A stretch of DNA of 39,488 nucleotides, taken from positions 1-39,488 of the forward strand of contig JADFOI010000018.1 in assembly GCA_022562935.1 (NCBI GenBank), read 5' to 3'. The position numbers and the translations under genes were made by a program. The stretch is from Acidobacteriota bacterium (GTDB taxonomy: Bacteria > Acidobacteriota > UBA6911 > RPQK01 > JADFOI01). Positions 1-8,191 of this stretch are shown here, piece after piece. Numbering within the stretch: the first letter of the stretch is position 1; each line of letters begins with the position of its first letter. The notes under the pieces were generated by a model, which was not told where the DNA came from, did no database searches, and was given only the letters and a program-made list of their open reading frames with translations.

Positions 1-1338
1 TTCTTCGCTCCCGGCTTGGCCAGCGCGTCGGTGGCTCGGGCCTCAGAAGCGGTCCTGCGCAGTTCCTTGTTCCGTTCCGGATACGAACTCTTCTATACGC
101 CGATCTCGCTGCGGGAAAAACGGGCCACCAAGTCTTTGATCGACGTGGGATTTCAGCGCCTGGGGGATGCCTTGGGAGGAGGCACGGTCCGCCTGCTCTT
201 GTTTCTGGGACCCCAGATTGCTCACTCCGCCATGTTGATCTCGGCAGCTCTCATCGCCGGGGTGGGACTGGTGGTGGCCAGGAACCTGCATCAAGGTTAC
301 ATCGGGGCTTTGGAAAAGAGTCTGCTCAATCGTGCCGTGGAACTCGACCTCTCGGAGGTGGCAGACAAGACAACCCGCCAAACCATGGTGCAGACCCAGG
401 TCTCCCTTGATCTAAGAGCGCTGGGACTTCAGGGCGTCCAGTCCGTGAGCTCACAGGAGCCGGCAGATCCAGGGAAGGAGGTGCTCAAGAGTGCATTAGA
501 AGCCTCCTTCGCTTCGTTGGATCCCATCGTCCAGCAGATCGTCCATCTCCGATCGGGAGATCCGCAACAGATCCGTGCCACGCTGGCTCAGGCCGTTCTT
601 GAGCCTCCTCTGGTGCCTCACGTGATGCCCTTACTGGCATGGGACGAAGTGTGTCAAGAAGCGATCGCCGCCTTGCGCCAGGCTGCGCCGGTGATTACGG
701 GTCAGCTGGTTGATGTTCTCGCCGACCCTCAGCAGGATTTTGCCATTCGACGCCGTATTCCCCGGATCCTCAGCTTCAGTCCTTCCGAGCGAGCCGTAGC
801 CGGGCTTTGGACCGGTCTGAAGGACACTCGCTTTGAGGTTCGCTTCCAAAGCGGGCTGGCCCTGGCCCATATCCTGGACAAAAATCCGGAGATTAAGCTC
901 GAAAGAGAAAAGGTTTTTTCAGCAGTGCTCCGTGAAGTGGCGGTGGGCAGGAGAGTGTGGGAAAGTCACCGGCTGCTCGATCAACTCGAGGATGATGAGG
1001 AGCGTTCACTCCTTGTGGATGACTTTCTGCGAAAGCGGTCCAGTCGAAGCTTGGAGCACGTATTCACCATCCTGTCGTTGGCTTTGCCGAGAGAACCGCT
1101 GAAGATTGCCTTTCGCGGCTTGCACACCGATAACCGAGATCTCAAAGGCACGGCCCTGGAATATCTGGAGACCATCCTTCCGGAGAGGATCCGAAAGAGC
1201 CTGTGGCCCTTCCTGGAAGATGATCGCAAGGTCAGTAGCGAGAAGTCTCAATCCCGGGAAGAGATTCTTGCCGAGCTCATGCAATCCAATCAGTCGATTG
1301 AACTGAACCTGGCTGATATCCTTAAAAAGTCGGGTTAG
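1..1338 (+). CDS. Npt-like (ADP/ATP translocase family) carrier, C-terminal part with HEAT repeats; 5' end outside window
   Basis: The frame is open from the first base, so this is the C-terminal 445 residues of a longer protein. Visible residues about 28-55 carry the block typical of the nucleotide-transporter (Npt1/Npt2, TLC) family: a YELFYTP stretch, EKR, then LIDVGFQRLGD. One or two hydrophobic helices follow (about residues 65-95). From about residue 150 to the end the protein is soluble and helical, with repeated paired-helix units like HEAT repeats. Proteins joining an Npt-like membrane domain to HEAT repeats are known in environmental bacteria, and their substrate is not established. 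Nucleotide exchange is therefore only a family-based guess. The TTG at 16 could serve as a start but lies inside the conserved block, so it is unlikely to be the true one. A tandem paralogue follows after 67 bp. Confidence 0.75.
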   Translation, partial: FFAPGLASASVARASEAVLRSSLFRSGYELFYTPISLREKRATKSLIDVGFQRLGDALGGGTVRLLLFLGPQIAHSAMLISAALIAGVGLVVARNLHQGYIGALEKSLLNRAVELDLSEVADKTTRQTMVQTQVSLDLRALGLQGVQSVSSQEPADPGKEVLKSALEASFASLDPIVQQIVHLRSGDPQQIRATLAQAVLEPPLVPHVMPLLAWDEVCQEAIAALRQAAPVITGQLVDVLADPQQDFAIRRRIPRILSFSPSERAVAGLWTGLKDTRFEVRFQSGLALAHILDKNPEIKLEREKVFSAVLREVAVGRRVWESHRLLDQLEDDEERSLLVDDFLRKRSSRSLEHVFTILSLALPREPLKIAFRGLHTDNRDLKGTALEYLETILPERIRKSLWPFLEDDRKVSSEKSQSREEILAELMQSNQSIELNLADILKKSG

Positions 1339-1344
1339 CCGGCA

Positions 1345-1373
1345 TTGTGAGATTCAATGCAGTCCTGTATATT
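1345..1373 (+). promoter_or_regulatory. Sigma-70-type promoter for the second Npt-like carrier
   Basis: TTGTGA (1345-1350) and TATATT (1368-1373) are separated by exactly 17 bp, in the short gap before the ATG at 1406. The expected transcript start near 1380 gives a leader of about 26 nt. The second carrier can therefore be made independently of the first. Confidence 0.5.
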
Positions 1374-1405
1374 CGGCCCCGACTGGAGTTGATGGTCCCT
1401 CGGCG

Positions 1406-2722
1406 ATGAATCCTCTGAAGCAAATCATGAACATCCGGCGGGATGAGATTCCCCAGGCTGTCCTGATGTTCTGCTATTTCTTTCTGGTCATCACCACCTT
1501 CTCCATCCTGAAACCGCTCAAGAGTGGTCTCTTTATTCAATTCTATGATCAAAGCGGGTTTGACCTGATGGGCTGGCACATGCTGGCGGCACAGGCCGAA
1601 CTACTGGCCAAGGTTCTTAATATGGTTATCGCTTTAGTGGCGGCAACCGTATTCGCGTTGCTCTCGCGGTCCTTTCGACGCCAGCAGCTCACCTACGTCT
1701 TCTCGGTCTTTATCATCTCCTGCTTTCTGTTTTTTACCTTCGTACTGGACTCACCCGGAGCGCCCACGATCTGGTCGTTTTATTTGTTCGGCGACCTCTA
1801 CAGCACGCTCATGGTGGCCACCTTCTTCGCCTTTTTAAACGACAGCGTCGAACCCGAAGCGGCCAAACGTCTCTATGGATTGATCGTTCTGGGAGGTGTG
1901 TCGGGCGGCTTTTTTGGGGCCACCGTTGCTGCGGTGAGAATCGACGATCTCTCCATGATTCAGTGGCTTTGGATCTTCCTGGGTCTGGCCGTGGCTATCC
2001 TGGTGATCGCCGGGGCGGCAGGGAAGATGTTTACCCGAAAGTCCTTGCCCCAGGCGCCGGAGCCGGAAGAGAAACCGATATCAACAGGAAATCGGGTGAC
2101 AGAAGGGGCTCGAATGGTTTTCCGGTCCCGCTATCTTTTGTCCATCGTGGCCATCGTCGGTTTGTATGAAATGGTGTCGACCACCATGGATTTTCAGTTC
2201 AAATCCGCCATTGCCTATTATCTGGACGGGCCGGCCATCAGCGTGCACATCGCCACGGTCCAGGCCATCAGCAACGGGATATCGTTTTTCATACAGATCT
2301 TCCTGACCAGTCTTGTGATGCGCCGTTTTGGTGTGGGAATGGCGCTGCTGGTTCTGCCGATCATGGCACTGGCAGGGTCGGTCGGTTTTCTGTTTACTCC
2401 TCTTTTGTTTACGGGCAGCGCCCTGTACATCTGTGACAACGGCTTTAACAACTCGATTAATCAGTCCTCCAAGGAAGTTCTCTATGTCCCCACCACCAGA
2501 GAGGAGAAGTATCAGGCCAAGGCCTTTATCGACATGTTCGTTCAGCGCTTTGCCAAAGCCCTGGCCGTGGGCCTGAGCCTGGCCATCACCACTCTCTTTG
2601 TGGGCTTTGGAAGTGTTCGCTGGCTCTCACTCGTGACCGCACTGATTCTGCTGGCATGGATTAGAATCGTCCGCTTTGCCGGCAAGGAATTTGAGAAGAT
2701 CTCGGGGGAACCTCCAGGGTAG
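1406..2722 (+). CDS. Npt-like (ADP/ATP translocase family) membrane carrier without HEAT repeats
   Basis: This is a 438-residue polytopic protein with about 11-12 hydrophobic segments. The N-terminus is a short positive stretch followed by a long first helix that contains FFLVITTFSILKPLKSG, the 'LKPLK' type motif of Npt/TLC carriers. Near residues 354-385 it has KEVLYVP, EEKYQAKAFID and VQRFAKALAVG. This block aligns with the same region of the upstream gene, so the two are paralogues, but this one ends soon after its last helix and has no HEAT domain. The ATG at 1406 is preceded by a GGAG about 18 bases away, so the ribosome site is weak. The transported substrate is unknown. Classical members exchange ATP for ADP in intracellular parasites, but free-living homologues probably do something else. 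Confidence 0.75.
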   Translation: MNPLKQIMNIRRDEIPQAVLMFCYFFLVITTFSILKPLKSGLFIQFYDQSGFDLMGWHMLAAQAELLAKVLNMVIALVAATVFALLSRSFRRQQLTYVFSVFIISCFLFFTFVLDSPGAPTIWSFYLFGDLYSTLMVATFFAFLNDSVEPEAAKRLYGLIVLGGVSGGFFGATVAAVRIDDLSMIQWLWIFLGLAVAILVIAGAAGKMFTRKSLPQAPEPEEKPISTGNRVTEGARMVFRSRYLLSIVAIVGLYEMVSTTMDFQFKSAIAYYLDGPAISVHIATVQAISNGISFFIQIFLTSLVMRRFGVGMALLVLPIMALAGSVGFLFTPLLFTGSALYICDNGFNNSINQSSKEVLYVPTTREEKYQAKAFIDMFVQRFAKALAVGLSLAITTLFVGFGSVRWLSLVTALILLAWIRIVRFAGKEFEKISGEPPG

Positions 2723-2749
2723 CCTGGACGATGCATCATCCTGGCTAGA

Positions 2750-2778
2750 TTGGATAAGACATAGGCTTGCGTTACACT
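2750..2778 (+). promoter_or_regulatory. Sigma-70-type promoter giving a leaderless glycosyltransferase mRNA
   Basis: TTGGAT (2750-2755), a 17-bp spacer and TACACT (2773-2778) lie directly before the ATG at 2786. The predicted start of transcription falls on or within a base of the start codon, and no Shine-Dalgarno sequence is present. Confidence 0.45.
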
Positions 2779-2785
2779 TCCGCTG

Positions 2786-4060
2786 ATGATCGCTAAGATC
2801 GACAATCCCGATCATGTCACTTCTGCTGAGATCGTGGTGGGCATCCCCTCTTATAATGAAGCCGATTCCATTGCGGTTCCCGTTGATGTGGCAAGTCAAG
2901 GTCTGCTCAAACACTTTGCAGACCATTCCTCCGTCATTATTAACGTGGATAATCATTCATCGGACGGGACCCAGGAAGCATTTCTGAACACACCCACCAA
3001 GATACCCAAGATCTATGTTTCCACACCTGAAGAGGTGAAGGGCAAAGGGCATAATCTACGCAACCTTTTTGAAGTAGCCGCCGAGTTGAAGGCCAAAGCT
3101 ATCGTTACTGTCGATGCCGATCTCAAGAGCATGACCCCCCGTTGGATACAGCATCTTGCTGAGCCGCTTTTTGACGGGTATGACTATGTGGTACCGATTT
3201 ACACCCGGCATAAATACGATGGCACCATTACCAAAAACATCGCCTATCCTCTGGTGAGGACCCTTTACGGACTTCGGGTTCGCCAGCCCATAGGTGGAGA
3301 TTTCGGTATTTCCGGCAAGCTGGCCCGCTGCTACCTGGTGGAGAAAACCTGGAGCGAGGATGTTTCCAACTTCGGGATCGACATCTGGATGACCACCGTC
3401 GCCATTGGAAGACACTTCAAGGTCTGCCAGACCTTTATGGGTTCGCCTAAGATTCATCGCACCAAGGACCCTGCCTCGGATCTGGGCCCGATGTTTTGCC
3501 AAGTGGTGGGTACGATCTTCCAACTCATGATGGACTTTGAGTTCTTGTGGAAGGATACCTTCGAATCGAGACCGAGCACGGTTTACGGGTTTGGACTGGG
3601 GGATCGGAATGATCCGCCCGAGGTGAAAGTCACTCGCGATCGTTTGCACGATTTATTCCTGTCCGGAGCCAGGGACTATCGGGATCTGTGGAAGAAAGTG
3701 CTGTCCCCGGAAAATTGGAGGGAAGTGCAGAAACTGAAGAAAACAAAGTGGGAAAAGTTCTATTTTCCCAGTGTTGTATGGGCGCACATGTTATTTGATT
3801 TTGCCGTTGCTTACCGGAGCCCGGATTGTGATCGAGTCGAACTTCTGAACGCCTTTATGCCTTTTTACTTTGCCCGAACCCTTTCCTTTGTGAACAAAAC
3901 ACGGGACATGGATTCCAACGAAGCTGAAGTTTATATGGAGAATATCAGCCGTGTTTTCGAAGAAGAGAAACACTATCTTCTTCAGCGCTGGGATCAATCC
4001 CTCAAGGAGCATGGAGTGGCCAAGGTGGCTGATCTCCTGGCCTCTGAATCTCCCGACTAA
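2786..4060 (+). CDS. GT-A fold glycosyltransferase (GT2/GT81-like, glucosyl-3-phosphoglycerate synthase type)
   Basis: This 424-residue cytoplasmic protein has the nucleotide-sugar binding start of GT-A enzymes (VVGIPSYNEADSI, residues 17-29), a DNHSSDGT segment (55-62) and the metal-binding DAD triplet at 110-112. Acceptor-side motifs follow: PIGGDFG (168-174) and FGIDIW (196-201). This arrangement resembles glucosyl-3-phosphoglycerate or mannosylglycerate synthases (GT81) more than cell-wall GT2 enzymes. The C-terminal 200 residues are helical without membrane segments. A role in making a compatible-solute-like glycoside or a glycolipid head group is possible, and the acceptor cannot be read from the sequence. 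The gene converges with the flippase-like gene, and the two stop codons overlap by 4 bp (4057-4060). Confidence 0.8.
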   Translation: MIAKIDNPDHVTSAEIVVGIPSYNEADSIAVPVDVASQGLLKHFADHSSVIINVDNHSSDGTQEAFLNTPTKIPKIYVSTPEEVKGKGHNLRNLFEVAAELKAKAIVTVDADLKSMTPRWIQHLAEPLFDGYDYVVPIYTRHKYDGTITKNIAYPLVRTLYGLRVRQPIGGDFGISGKLARCYLVEKTWSEDVSNFGIDIWMTTVAIGRHFKVCQTFMGSPKIHRTKDPASDLGPMFCQVVGTIFQLMMDFEFLWKDTFESRPSTVYGFGLGDRNDPPEVKVTRDRLHDLFLSGARDYRDLWKKVLSPENWREVQKLKKTKWEKFYFPSVVWAHMLFDFAVAYRSPDCDRVELLNAFMPFYFARTLSFVNKTRDMDSNEAEVYMENISRVFEEEKHYLLQRWDQSLKEHGVAKVADLLASESPD

Positions 4061-5100
4061 AGGGTTCCTGAGTCCGCCAGCATCGGATCCTCGTTTTCAG
4101 ATGCCTCTTTGTCGATCTGCCACAGCTGCAATCCACGGCGGTTGAGATAGTAAAGGCCCACTAGGGTGACCGGTATGTAATTGCTCAAGTGGAAGTAGAT
4201 CGAAGAAGCAAAAGCATCGCCTTTGTCGACTCCGAAGAGCTGCAGGATCACCCAAAAACTGAGCTGGATGATTCCGAAAAATCCGGGGGCGGAGGGAATC
4301 GTTACCCCCAGTGCCGACACCCCGATGATCACGAAAGAAACCAAAGGTGACAGATGTAATCCGAAGCTCCACAGGGAGACGTAAACCATACCCGCCATCA
4401 GCACCCACTGCAGGATTGAGGTCAGAAGGATCCAGAAGGCCAGTCCGCCGCTTTGCATGGAGGCCAGGCCAAGAACTCCAGCTTTCATCGTTTCGGTGAG
4501 CTTTTGACCGAAGCGTTCAGGAAGGAAGGAGAAGACCCGTCGGGTAGCTCGGATGAACCGTTGCGTCCAAAACAGGTAGGCGGCCAAGAAAAGGATAGCC
4601 AATCCGGCCAAGACCGCCACAGAGAGGATCGTGGTGCTTACCCAGGACGGCAATTCATCTACCAGCAGCAAGCTCATGACCAAAAAGAGGAGGACCACCG
4701 CCGTATCAAAGATTCTCTCCAGGACCACGCTGGAGAAGACAGCAGCTTTGGAAAGAGAGAATTCTCGACCCAGAACAAAGATGCGGATGAGCTCACCCAG
4801 ATGGGCCGGAAGCAGGTTGTTTCCCATAAACCCGATCATGAGAGAGGGAACCACCTCTTTGGTCTGGAATTTCCTCAAAGGTTGAAGGAGAAGACGCCAG
4901 CGGATGGCTTTGAGCCAAAAGACGCAAAAGAGAAGGCCCATAAGGATGGGCAGGGTAAGGTAGTTTGCTTGCTGAAAGCCCTCCTTGAGTTCTTCCCATT
5001 CGATCCCCCACAGGGCGATAACCAAACAGAGAATGCTGATGAGGAATCCGATGATGAAAGCGAGAAGGTGCCTTCGACGAATATTGATCTCCTTTGCCAT
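4057..5100 (-). CDS. UPF0104 / lysylphosphatidylglycerol-synthase-type flippase domain membrane protein
   Basis: The product has 347 residues with about eight hydrophobic helices. The family hallmarks are present: NNLLPAHLGELIR (94-106), LERIFD (127-132), and a late segment around SALGVTIPSAPGFFGIIQ. It corresponds to the flippase part of MprF without the aminoacyl-transferase domain, the YbhN/AglD-type group that is often linked to lipid or lipid-glycan translocation. The neighbouring convergent glycosyltransferase makes a role in moving a glycosylated lipid conceivable, but this is inference. A strong AAGGAGG lies about 25 bases before the ATG, which is too far for normal use. A GATAAT hexamer lies only 4 bases before the ATG, so a very short leader is possible. 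Confidence 0.85.
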   Translation of the reverse strand: MAKEINIRRRHLLAFIIGFLISILCLVIALWGIEWEELKEGFQQANYLTLPILMGLLFCVFWLKAIRWRLLLQPLRKFQTKEVVPSLMIGFMGNNLLPAHLGELIRIFVLGREFSLSKAAVFSSVVLERIFDTAVVLLFLVMSLLLVDELPSWVSTTILSVAVLAGLAILFLAAYLFWTQRFIRATRRVFSFLPERFGQKLTETMKAGVLGLASMQSGGLAFWILLTSILQWVLMAGMVYVSLWSFGLHLSPLVSFVIIGVSALGVTIPSAPGFFGIIQLSFWVILQLFGVDKGDAFASSIYFHLSNYIPVTLVGLYYLNRRGLQLWQIDKEASENEDPMLADSGTL

Positions 5101-5175
5101 TACTATTATCGACTATTCTGAGCCCTCCTTGTGCGGAGACATTTGCGCGGATACCCTCTCGTTTTTCAAAATCAC

Positions 5176-5204
5176 TTGACTTTGAACAGAAACGCCCTTG
5201 AAAT
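5176..5204 (+). promoter_or_regulatory. Probable sigma-70-type promoter of the GMC oxidoreductase gene
   Basis: TTGACT (5176-5181) and TGAAAT (5199-5204) are 17 bp apart, 36 bp before the ATG at 5241. The same weak TGAAAT -10 form occurs in front of ygfZ, which slightly raises its credibility. Confidence 0.4.
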
Positions 5205-5240
5205 GCGGTTCAATCCATCGAAACATCGAAAGGATCAAAG

Positions 5241-6809
5241 ATGGCGGACAAGACTTATGATTTGATCATCGTGGGCTCTGGAATGGCCGGCTTTCTCCTT
5301 GCCGCCCGGATTGCGGAAAAGGGCGTCAATCCGCGCAATGGGGAGCCCCTTCAGGTGGCTCTGGTGGAGCGGGGTCCTTACCTGCGCGGGACACCGCGGC
5401 CGGGCTACGGAGTTCCCGAACGCCGCCGACTCTTCACCAATATCACCAGCGAATTCCACGAACATGGGCGCTACCAGATGCAGTACTACCCGGATGGTCC
5501 GGGAGGCCCCAATACCTATCCTCACTCGGCGGCAAGTGTGGTGGGGGGAGGCAGCCTGCACTGGAGAGCCCTGACACGGGTTCCTCGGGAAATGGATTAC
5601 CGGGCCTGGTCCGAGGTCCACGACTTGAAGGATTGGACGCCTGCCAACTTCAAGGAAGCGGCAGATGAAGTTGTGGAGATGTTCAACATTCATTCCCGTC
5701 CCGATCCGTTAATGTCTCGAGGGGATCTTCTTTATCGCGATACGGCCAAGTCGTTGGGCTTTAACGTGGTGGACTCTCAAGTTGCTAAAAAGAACTGCCT
5801 CTACTGTTGGGGATGTGAAGGATCCAACTTTTGCAAATACGATTCCAGAAGAGGAAGCTTTGTTGCCTATTTGCACCTTGTCGAGAAGCACAATGTGGAT
5901 ATCATTGCCGACGCCGAAGTCCAGAAAATAGAGATTGAGAATCGACGGGCCACCGGTGTGATCTACGAGCAGGGGGGAACCCAGCAGAGAATCCAGGCTC
6001 CCAAGATCATTGTCTCCTGCGGAACTTTCGGCACCCCGTTGGTCTTGATGCGTTCCGGCTATGGTCCCCGGGAGCTGTTGGGGTCATCAACCCTGGTTGA
6101 AAATCCCAACGTGGGGCGCAATATCGATGGGCGGCCCGGGCCTCTGGTGCTTACCGGGGTCTTCCCGGAACCGATGACCACCGGAGAATACGTGGACGGT
6201 GGATTTTATGTCATCCACGATACGCGCCAGGACCGAATGATGGAACGGTTTCAGTTGCGCTGGGAAAATGTGGTTCTGGGCGATCCCGACCGGGTCGCCA
6301 TCAACGCCCTGGCTCCGGAATTCGGACGTGAGCATAAGGACTTCATGGACCAGATCTGCAATCCCGAGATCCAAAGCCCGGCCAGGGAACTTCTCACCCG
6401 CAGGGGAAGAATTCTCATTCGCCTGGTCCGGCCTACACAAGTTTTAGGATCGACGGACGAAAGAGGAAACTGGTCCTTCGATGTACAGCACGCCAGTCTG
6501 GTTCCGCTCTTTCAAGAGGCCCGGGAGGTGGGACATGAACTGCTTCGGAAGATGGGAGCCACAGAGATTCTGGAGACCCGAGCTCCCTTTGGGACCTCTT
6601 TTAACTCCAACACGGGCTCCTGCCGAGCCGGCAGTGATCCCAGGACTTCGGTGGTGAATCCCTATTTTGAATCGCACGATGTTGAGAATCTTTTGATCTG
6701 CGATGCCAGCGTGACTCCCATGGGAGCCACCATTGGTTACGGAGCCCCCACGGCAACCGTGGCCTCGTTCGCCTATCGAAGAATTATCGAGCGTCATTTC
6801 AGCCGGTAA
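5241..6809 (+). CDS. GMC-type FAD oxidoreductase with a four-cysteine motif and altered catalytic positions
   Basis: This 522-residue flavoprotein starts with the FAD-binding GSGMAG loop (12-17) and has VERG near 42-45 for the ribose. It has the GMC signature-like VGGGSLHW (101-108) and a C-terminal VVNP...LLICDAS...GYGAPTATVAS block. Residues 186-198 hold a CxxCxxCx5C motif. FAD glucose dehydrogenases carry an Fe-S cluster at a comparable place, so a cluster here is possible. In GMC enzymes the HxxGT motif supplies a catalytic His, but this protein reads SNTGS (456-460). The second catalytic His/Asn appears replaced by Ala502. AAGGA at about 5231 gives a ribosome site, and the start codon looks firm. 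No signal peptide is seen. The substrate is unknown. Confidence 0.8.
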   Translation: MADKTYDLIIVGSGMAGFLLAARIAEKGVNPRNGEPLQVALVERGPYLRGTPRPGYGVPERRRLFTNITSEFHEHGRYQMQYYPDGPGGPNTYPHSAASVVGGGSLHWRALTRVPREMDYRAWSEVHDLKDWTPANFKEAADEVVEMFNIHSRPDPLMSRGDLLYRDTAKSLGFNVVDSQVAKKNCLYCWGCEGSNFCKYDSRRGSFVAYLHLVEKHNVDIIADAEVQKIEIENRRATGVIYEQGGTQQRIQAPKIIVSCGTFGTPLVLMRSGYGPRELLGSSTLVENPNVGRNIDGRPGPLVLTGVFPEPMTTGEYVDGGFYVIHDTRQDRMMERFQLRWENVVLGDPDRVAINALAPEFGREHKDFMDQICNPEIQSPARELLTRRGRILIRLVRPTQVLGSTDERGNWSFDVQHASLVPLFQEAREVGHELLRKMGATEILETRAPFGTSFNSNTGSCRAGSDPRTSVVNPYFESHDVENLLICDASVTPMGATIGYGAPTATVASFAYRRIIERHFSR

Positions 6810-6860
6810 AGCCAAGCCGTCTTGTTGTTTGTGGTTCCTGCCTGGAGGTTGTGCCCGACC

Positions 6861-7994
6861 ATGCGATTACTCGTGACTATCGCTTTTGGGTTGATCCTGG
6901 GGTCATCCCTCTTGAGCTGTCTCGGTACTCCTGAAGAAGAGGATCGTCTCGATCTCTGGATCGGGCAGATGTTGATGGTGGGATTCCGGGGGACCGACCT
7001 GAAACAAGGGGATTCCTTTCTTCAGGCGGTAAGAGATCTTCACCTGGGTGGAGTCGTCTTATTTGACCGGGATGTTCCCACTCAATCTCCAGTGAGAAAT
7101 ATTGTTTCCCAGCAGCAGATCCAAAAACTGACGGCTCAGCTTCAGGCGGTTGCCGAGGTGCCGCTTTTGATCGCCATCGATCAGGAAGGGGGGCAAATTG
7201 CACGTCTCAAAGCCAGGCACGGTTTTTCCGCCACTCCCTCCCAGGCCGAGCTGGGCCGATGGGATGATCAGGAACGGACTCGATCCAGTGCTCGAGAGGT
7301 GGGCAAATTGCTGGCCTCGCTGGGAATCAACCTCAATTTCGCACCCGTACTGGACCTGGCCGTGAATCCGGACAATCCCATTATTGCCGCTCTGGAGCGC
7401 AGTTATGGAACCGATCCCGATCGGGTCGAGCGCCATGCCCGCTGGACCATCGAAGAATTTCATCGAGCCGGTGTGCTGTCCGCAGTGAAGCATTTCCCCG
7501 GTCACGGGGCCAGCAAACAGGACAGCCATCTGGGTTTGCCCGATGTCACCCACCTGTGGTCTGAGACGGAGCTCGAGCCTTTCAGAAGCCTATTGAGCGA
7601 GCAGCTTCCGGATCTGGTCATGATGGCCCATCTGTACAACGCTCAATGGGATGAGACCTATCCGGCCACCCTCTCCTCTGCCGTGATCACCGGCATGCTG
7701 CGCCAGCAGTTGGGATTTGAAGGTGTGGTGGTGTCCGATGACATGAAGATGGGTGCCATTGCTCAGAACTATTCTCTGGAGGAGAGCATCGAACTGGCCG
7801 TGAAGGCGGGTGTGGACATCCTGCTTTTTGGAAATAACTCCAGCAGCTTCGATCCCCAGATTGCTCAAAAGGCCGTCACTATTATAAGGAAGCTGGTGGA
7901 GAGTGGAACCCTCTCCAGGGACCGCGTTCAACAGTCCTACCAGCGAATTTCAGATCTCAAGAAAAAGCTTAATAAAATAGATGTAAATAACTGA
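6861..7994 (+). CDS. nagZ: Family 3 glycoside hydrolase, beta-N-acetylhexosaminidase (NagZ-like) lipoprotein
   Basis: The ATG at 6861 is chosen because GGAGG lies about 12 bases upstream and because it gives a clean lipoprotein signal: a hydrophobic stretch, then LLSC with Cys20. The catalytic domain fills the rest of the 377 residues. It has DQEGGQ (107-112), the NagZ acid/base loop KHFPGHG (210-216) followed by DSHLGLP (221-227), and the nucleophile segment VSDDM (291-295). It should release N-acetylglucosamine from muropeptides or similar beta-linked GlcNAc. Gram-negative NagZ is usually cytoplasmic, so the lipid anchor points to envelope turnover outside the inner membrane, or to chitin-like substrates. 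It follows the GMC gene by 51 bp and may share its transcript. Confidence 0.88.
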   Translation: MRLLVTIAFGLILGSSLLSCLGTPEEEDRLDLWIGQMLMVGFRGTDLKQGDSFLQAVRDLHLGGVVLFDRDVPTQSPVRNIVSQQQIQKLTAQLQAVAEVPLLIAIDQEGGQIARLKARHGFSATPSQAELGRWDDQERTRSSAREVGKLLASLGINLNFAPVLDLAVNPDNPIIAALERSYGTDPDRVERHARWTIEEFHRAGVLSAVKHFPGHGASKQDSHLGLPDVTHLWSETELEPFRSLLSEQLPDLVMMAHLYNAQWDETYPATLSSAVITGMLRQQLGFEGVVVSDDMKMGAIAQNYSLEESIELAVKAGVDILLFGNNSSSFDPQIAQKAVTIIRKLVESGTLSRDRVQQSYQRISDLKKKLNKIDVNN

Positions 7995-8191
7995 GGATAT
8001 TAATGATATTCTTGTATTTCCTGACTCGTCCGGAACCCCGTTGGGGCTTCGGAGGTAGTGCTGGCCCAACTAGCGGCTCCGATGGAAAAGTGTATGCTAT
8101 GCGCCCGGTTAGTCATCATAGCGCTCCGTTGGGGCTCAAGAAGATCGTGCTTGAGAGTTCGATGTCTGGCCCGATTTATGATTGATCGCAA
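7995..8191 (+). other. Intergenic region with degenerate hairpin fragments
   Basis: This gap of about 200 bp between nagZ and ilvD (convergent genes) holds no gene I can support. It contains a short stem CCCC-GTT-GGGG at 8036-8046 and a related, imperfect CCGTTGGGGCT at 8126-8136. These look like eroded REP-type units. Confidence 0.35.

Noticed and set aside
4453-5121. A 222-codon plus-strand frame opposite the flippase-like gene
   Set aside because: It is strongly charged and low in complexity, the expected mirror of a hydrophobic membrane protein.
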